Below the pieces are notes generated by a model, which was not told the origin of the DNA, searched no databases, and saw only the letters and a list, made by a program, of their open reading frames with translations. From Rhodococcus pseudokoreensis (GTDB lineage Bacteria; Actinomycetota; Actinomycetes; Mycobacteriales; Mycobacteriaceae), in contig NZ_CP070619.1 of NCBI RefSeq assembly GCF_017068395.1, forward strand, positions 3,596,001-3,660,000: 64,000 nucleotides of DNA. The letters are read 5' to 3'. The stretch's first letter is position 1. Every line of letters starts with the position of its first letter. Shown piece after piece: positions 63,923 through 64,000 of this stretch. A program made the position numbers and the translations under genes.

Positions 63923-64000
63923 GGGGCGATTGCAACACGATGCAACGCTTGCCGCCCAGCTCCGACCGGCGTGTGCTGTATGTCACATACCGAGCGAAGG

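Overview
The window is a high-GC actinobacterial chromosome segment, most likely Rhodococcus (R. jostii/R. opacus type) or a close mycolic-acid-containing relative. The evidence is strong G/C bias at third codon positions, many GTG starts, frequent ATGA/GTGA four-base stop/start overlaps, and gene orders known from Mycobacterium. Two blocks are near-syntenic with M. tuberculosis: the ArsA pair, whiB4, ponA2 and metallophosphoesterase block (Rv3679-Rv3683 type) at 1-6072, and the MTA phosphorylase, epimerase and glycosyltransferase block (Rv0535-Rv0540 type) at 52629-55822. No stretch longer than 300 bases lacks a gene.

Layout. 1-6.1 kb: anion-transporter-type ATPases, WhiB4, class A PBP PonA2 with a PASTA domain, YqeY protein, metallophosphoesterase. 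6.1-8.5 kb: tRNA-Pro(CGG), an iron-siderophore-type binding lipoprotein with a candidate IdeR box on its start codon, a DUF457/YdjM membrane protein with a 17-bp tandem repeat at its 3' end, and a 19-residue membrane ORF. 8.5-11.3 kb: katA-furA and an ArsR/SRPBCC pair. 11.3-15.7 kb: a four-gene overlapping operon (TetR, Baeyer-Villiger-type monooxygenase, cholesterol-oxidase-like GMC enzyme, acetoacetate-decarboxylase-fold protein). 15.8-19.7 kb: formylglycine-generating enzyme, BrkB/YihY, GAP family protein, secreted lipase. 19.7-22 kb: asd-lysC. 22-31 kb: DUF3558 lipoprotein, DUF1254 protein, SulP permease, small membrane protein, AI-2E exporter, alkylsulfatase, M23 lipoprotein. 31-36.5 kb: large LuxR (LAL) regulator, PknD-like kinase with an NHL-type propeller, WhiB3-like protein. 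36.5-44.9 kb: sugar region with ROK glucokinase, MsmK-type ATPase, LacI regulator, GH13 alpha-glucosidase and an ABC importer. 44.9-51.2 kb: MFS exporter, LtrA, membrane molybdoenzyme, methyltransferase, unknown lipoprotein. 51.2-57.9 kb: membrane glycosyltransferase-like protein, nucleoside and sugar enzymes, alpha/beta hydrolase, PAP2 phosphatase. 57.9-64 kb: crotonases and an AidB-like acyl-CoA dehydrogenase under a TetR regulator, then an ECF sigma factor with a DGPF/YCII protein.

The most unusual signal is a family of eleven interspersed palindromes. Each is exactly 40 nt from GTGAG to CTCAC. The outer arms are constant (GTGAGT/ACTCAC) and the interiors vary but stay self-complementary. 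Seven copies are type A (core GTTAAC twice), three are type B (GGCAAAG/CTTTGCC) and one is type C. They lie only at gene ends or in intergenic gaps, show compensatory base changes, and type A carries stop codons in all six frames. Three genes (LtrA, the DUF2064 glycosyltransferase and an enoyl-CoA hydratase) end on stop codons supplied by the element, each in a different frame. A PAP2 gene may even start inside a diverged copy.
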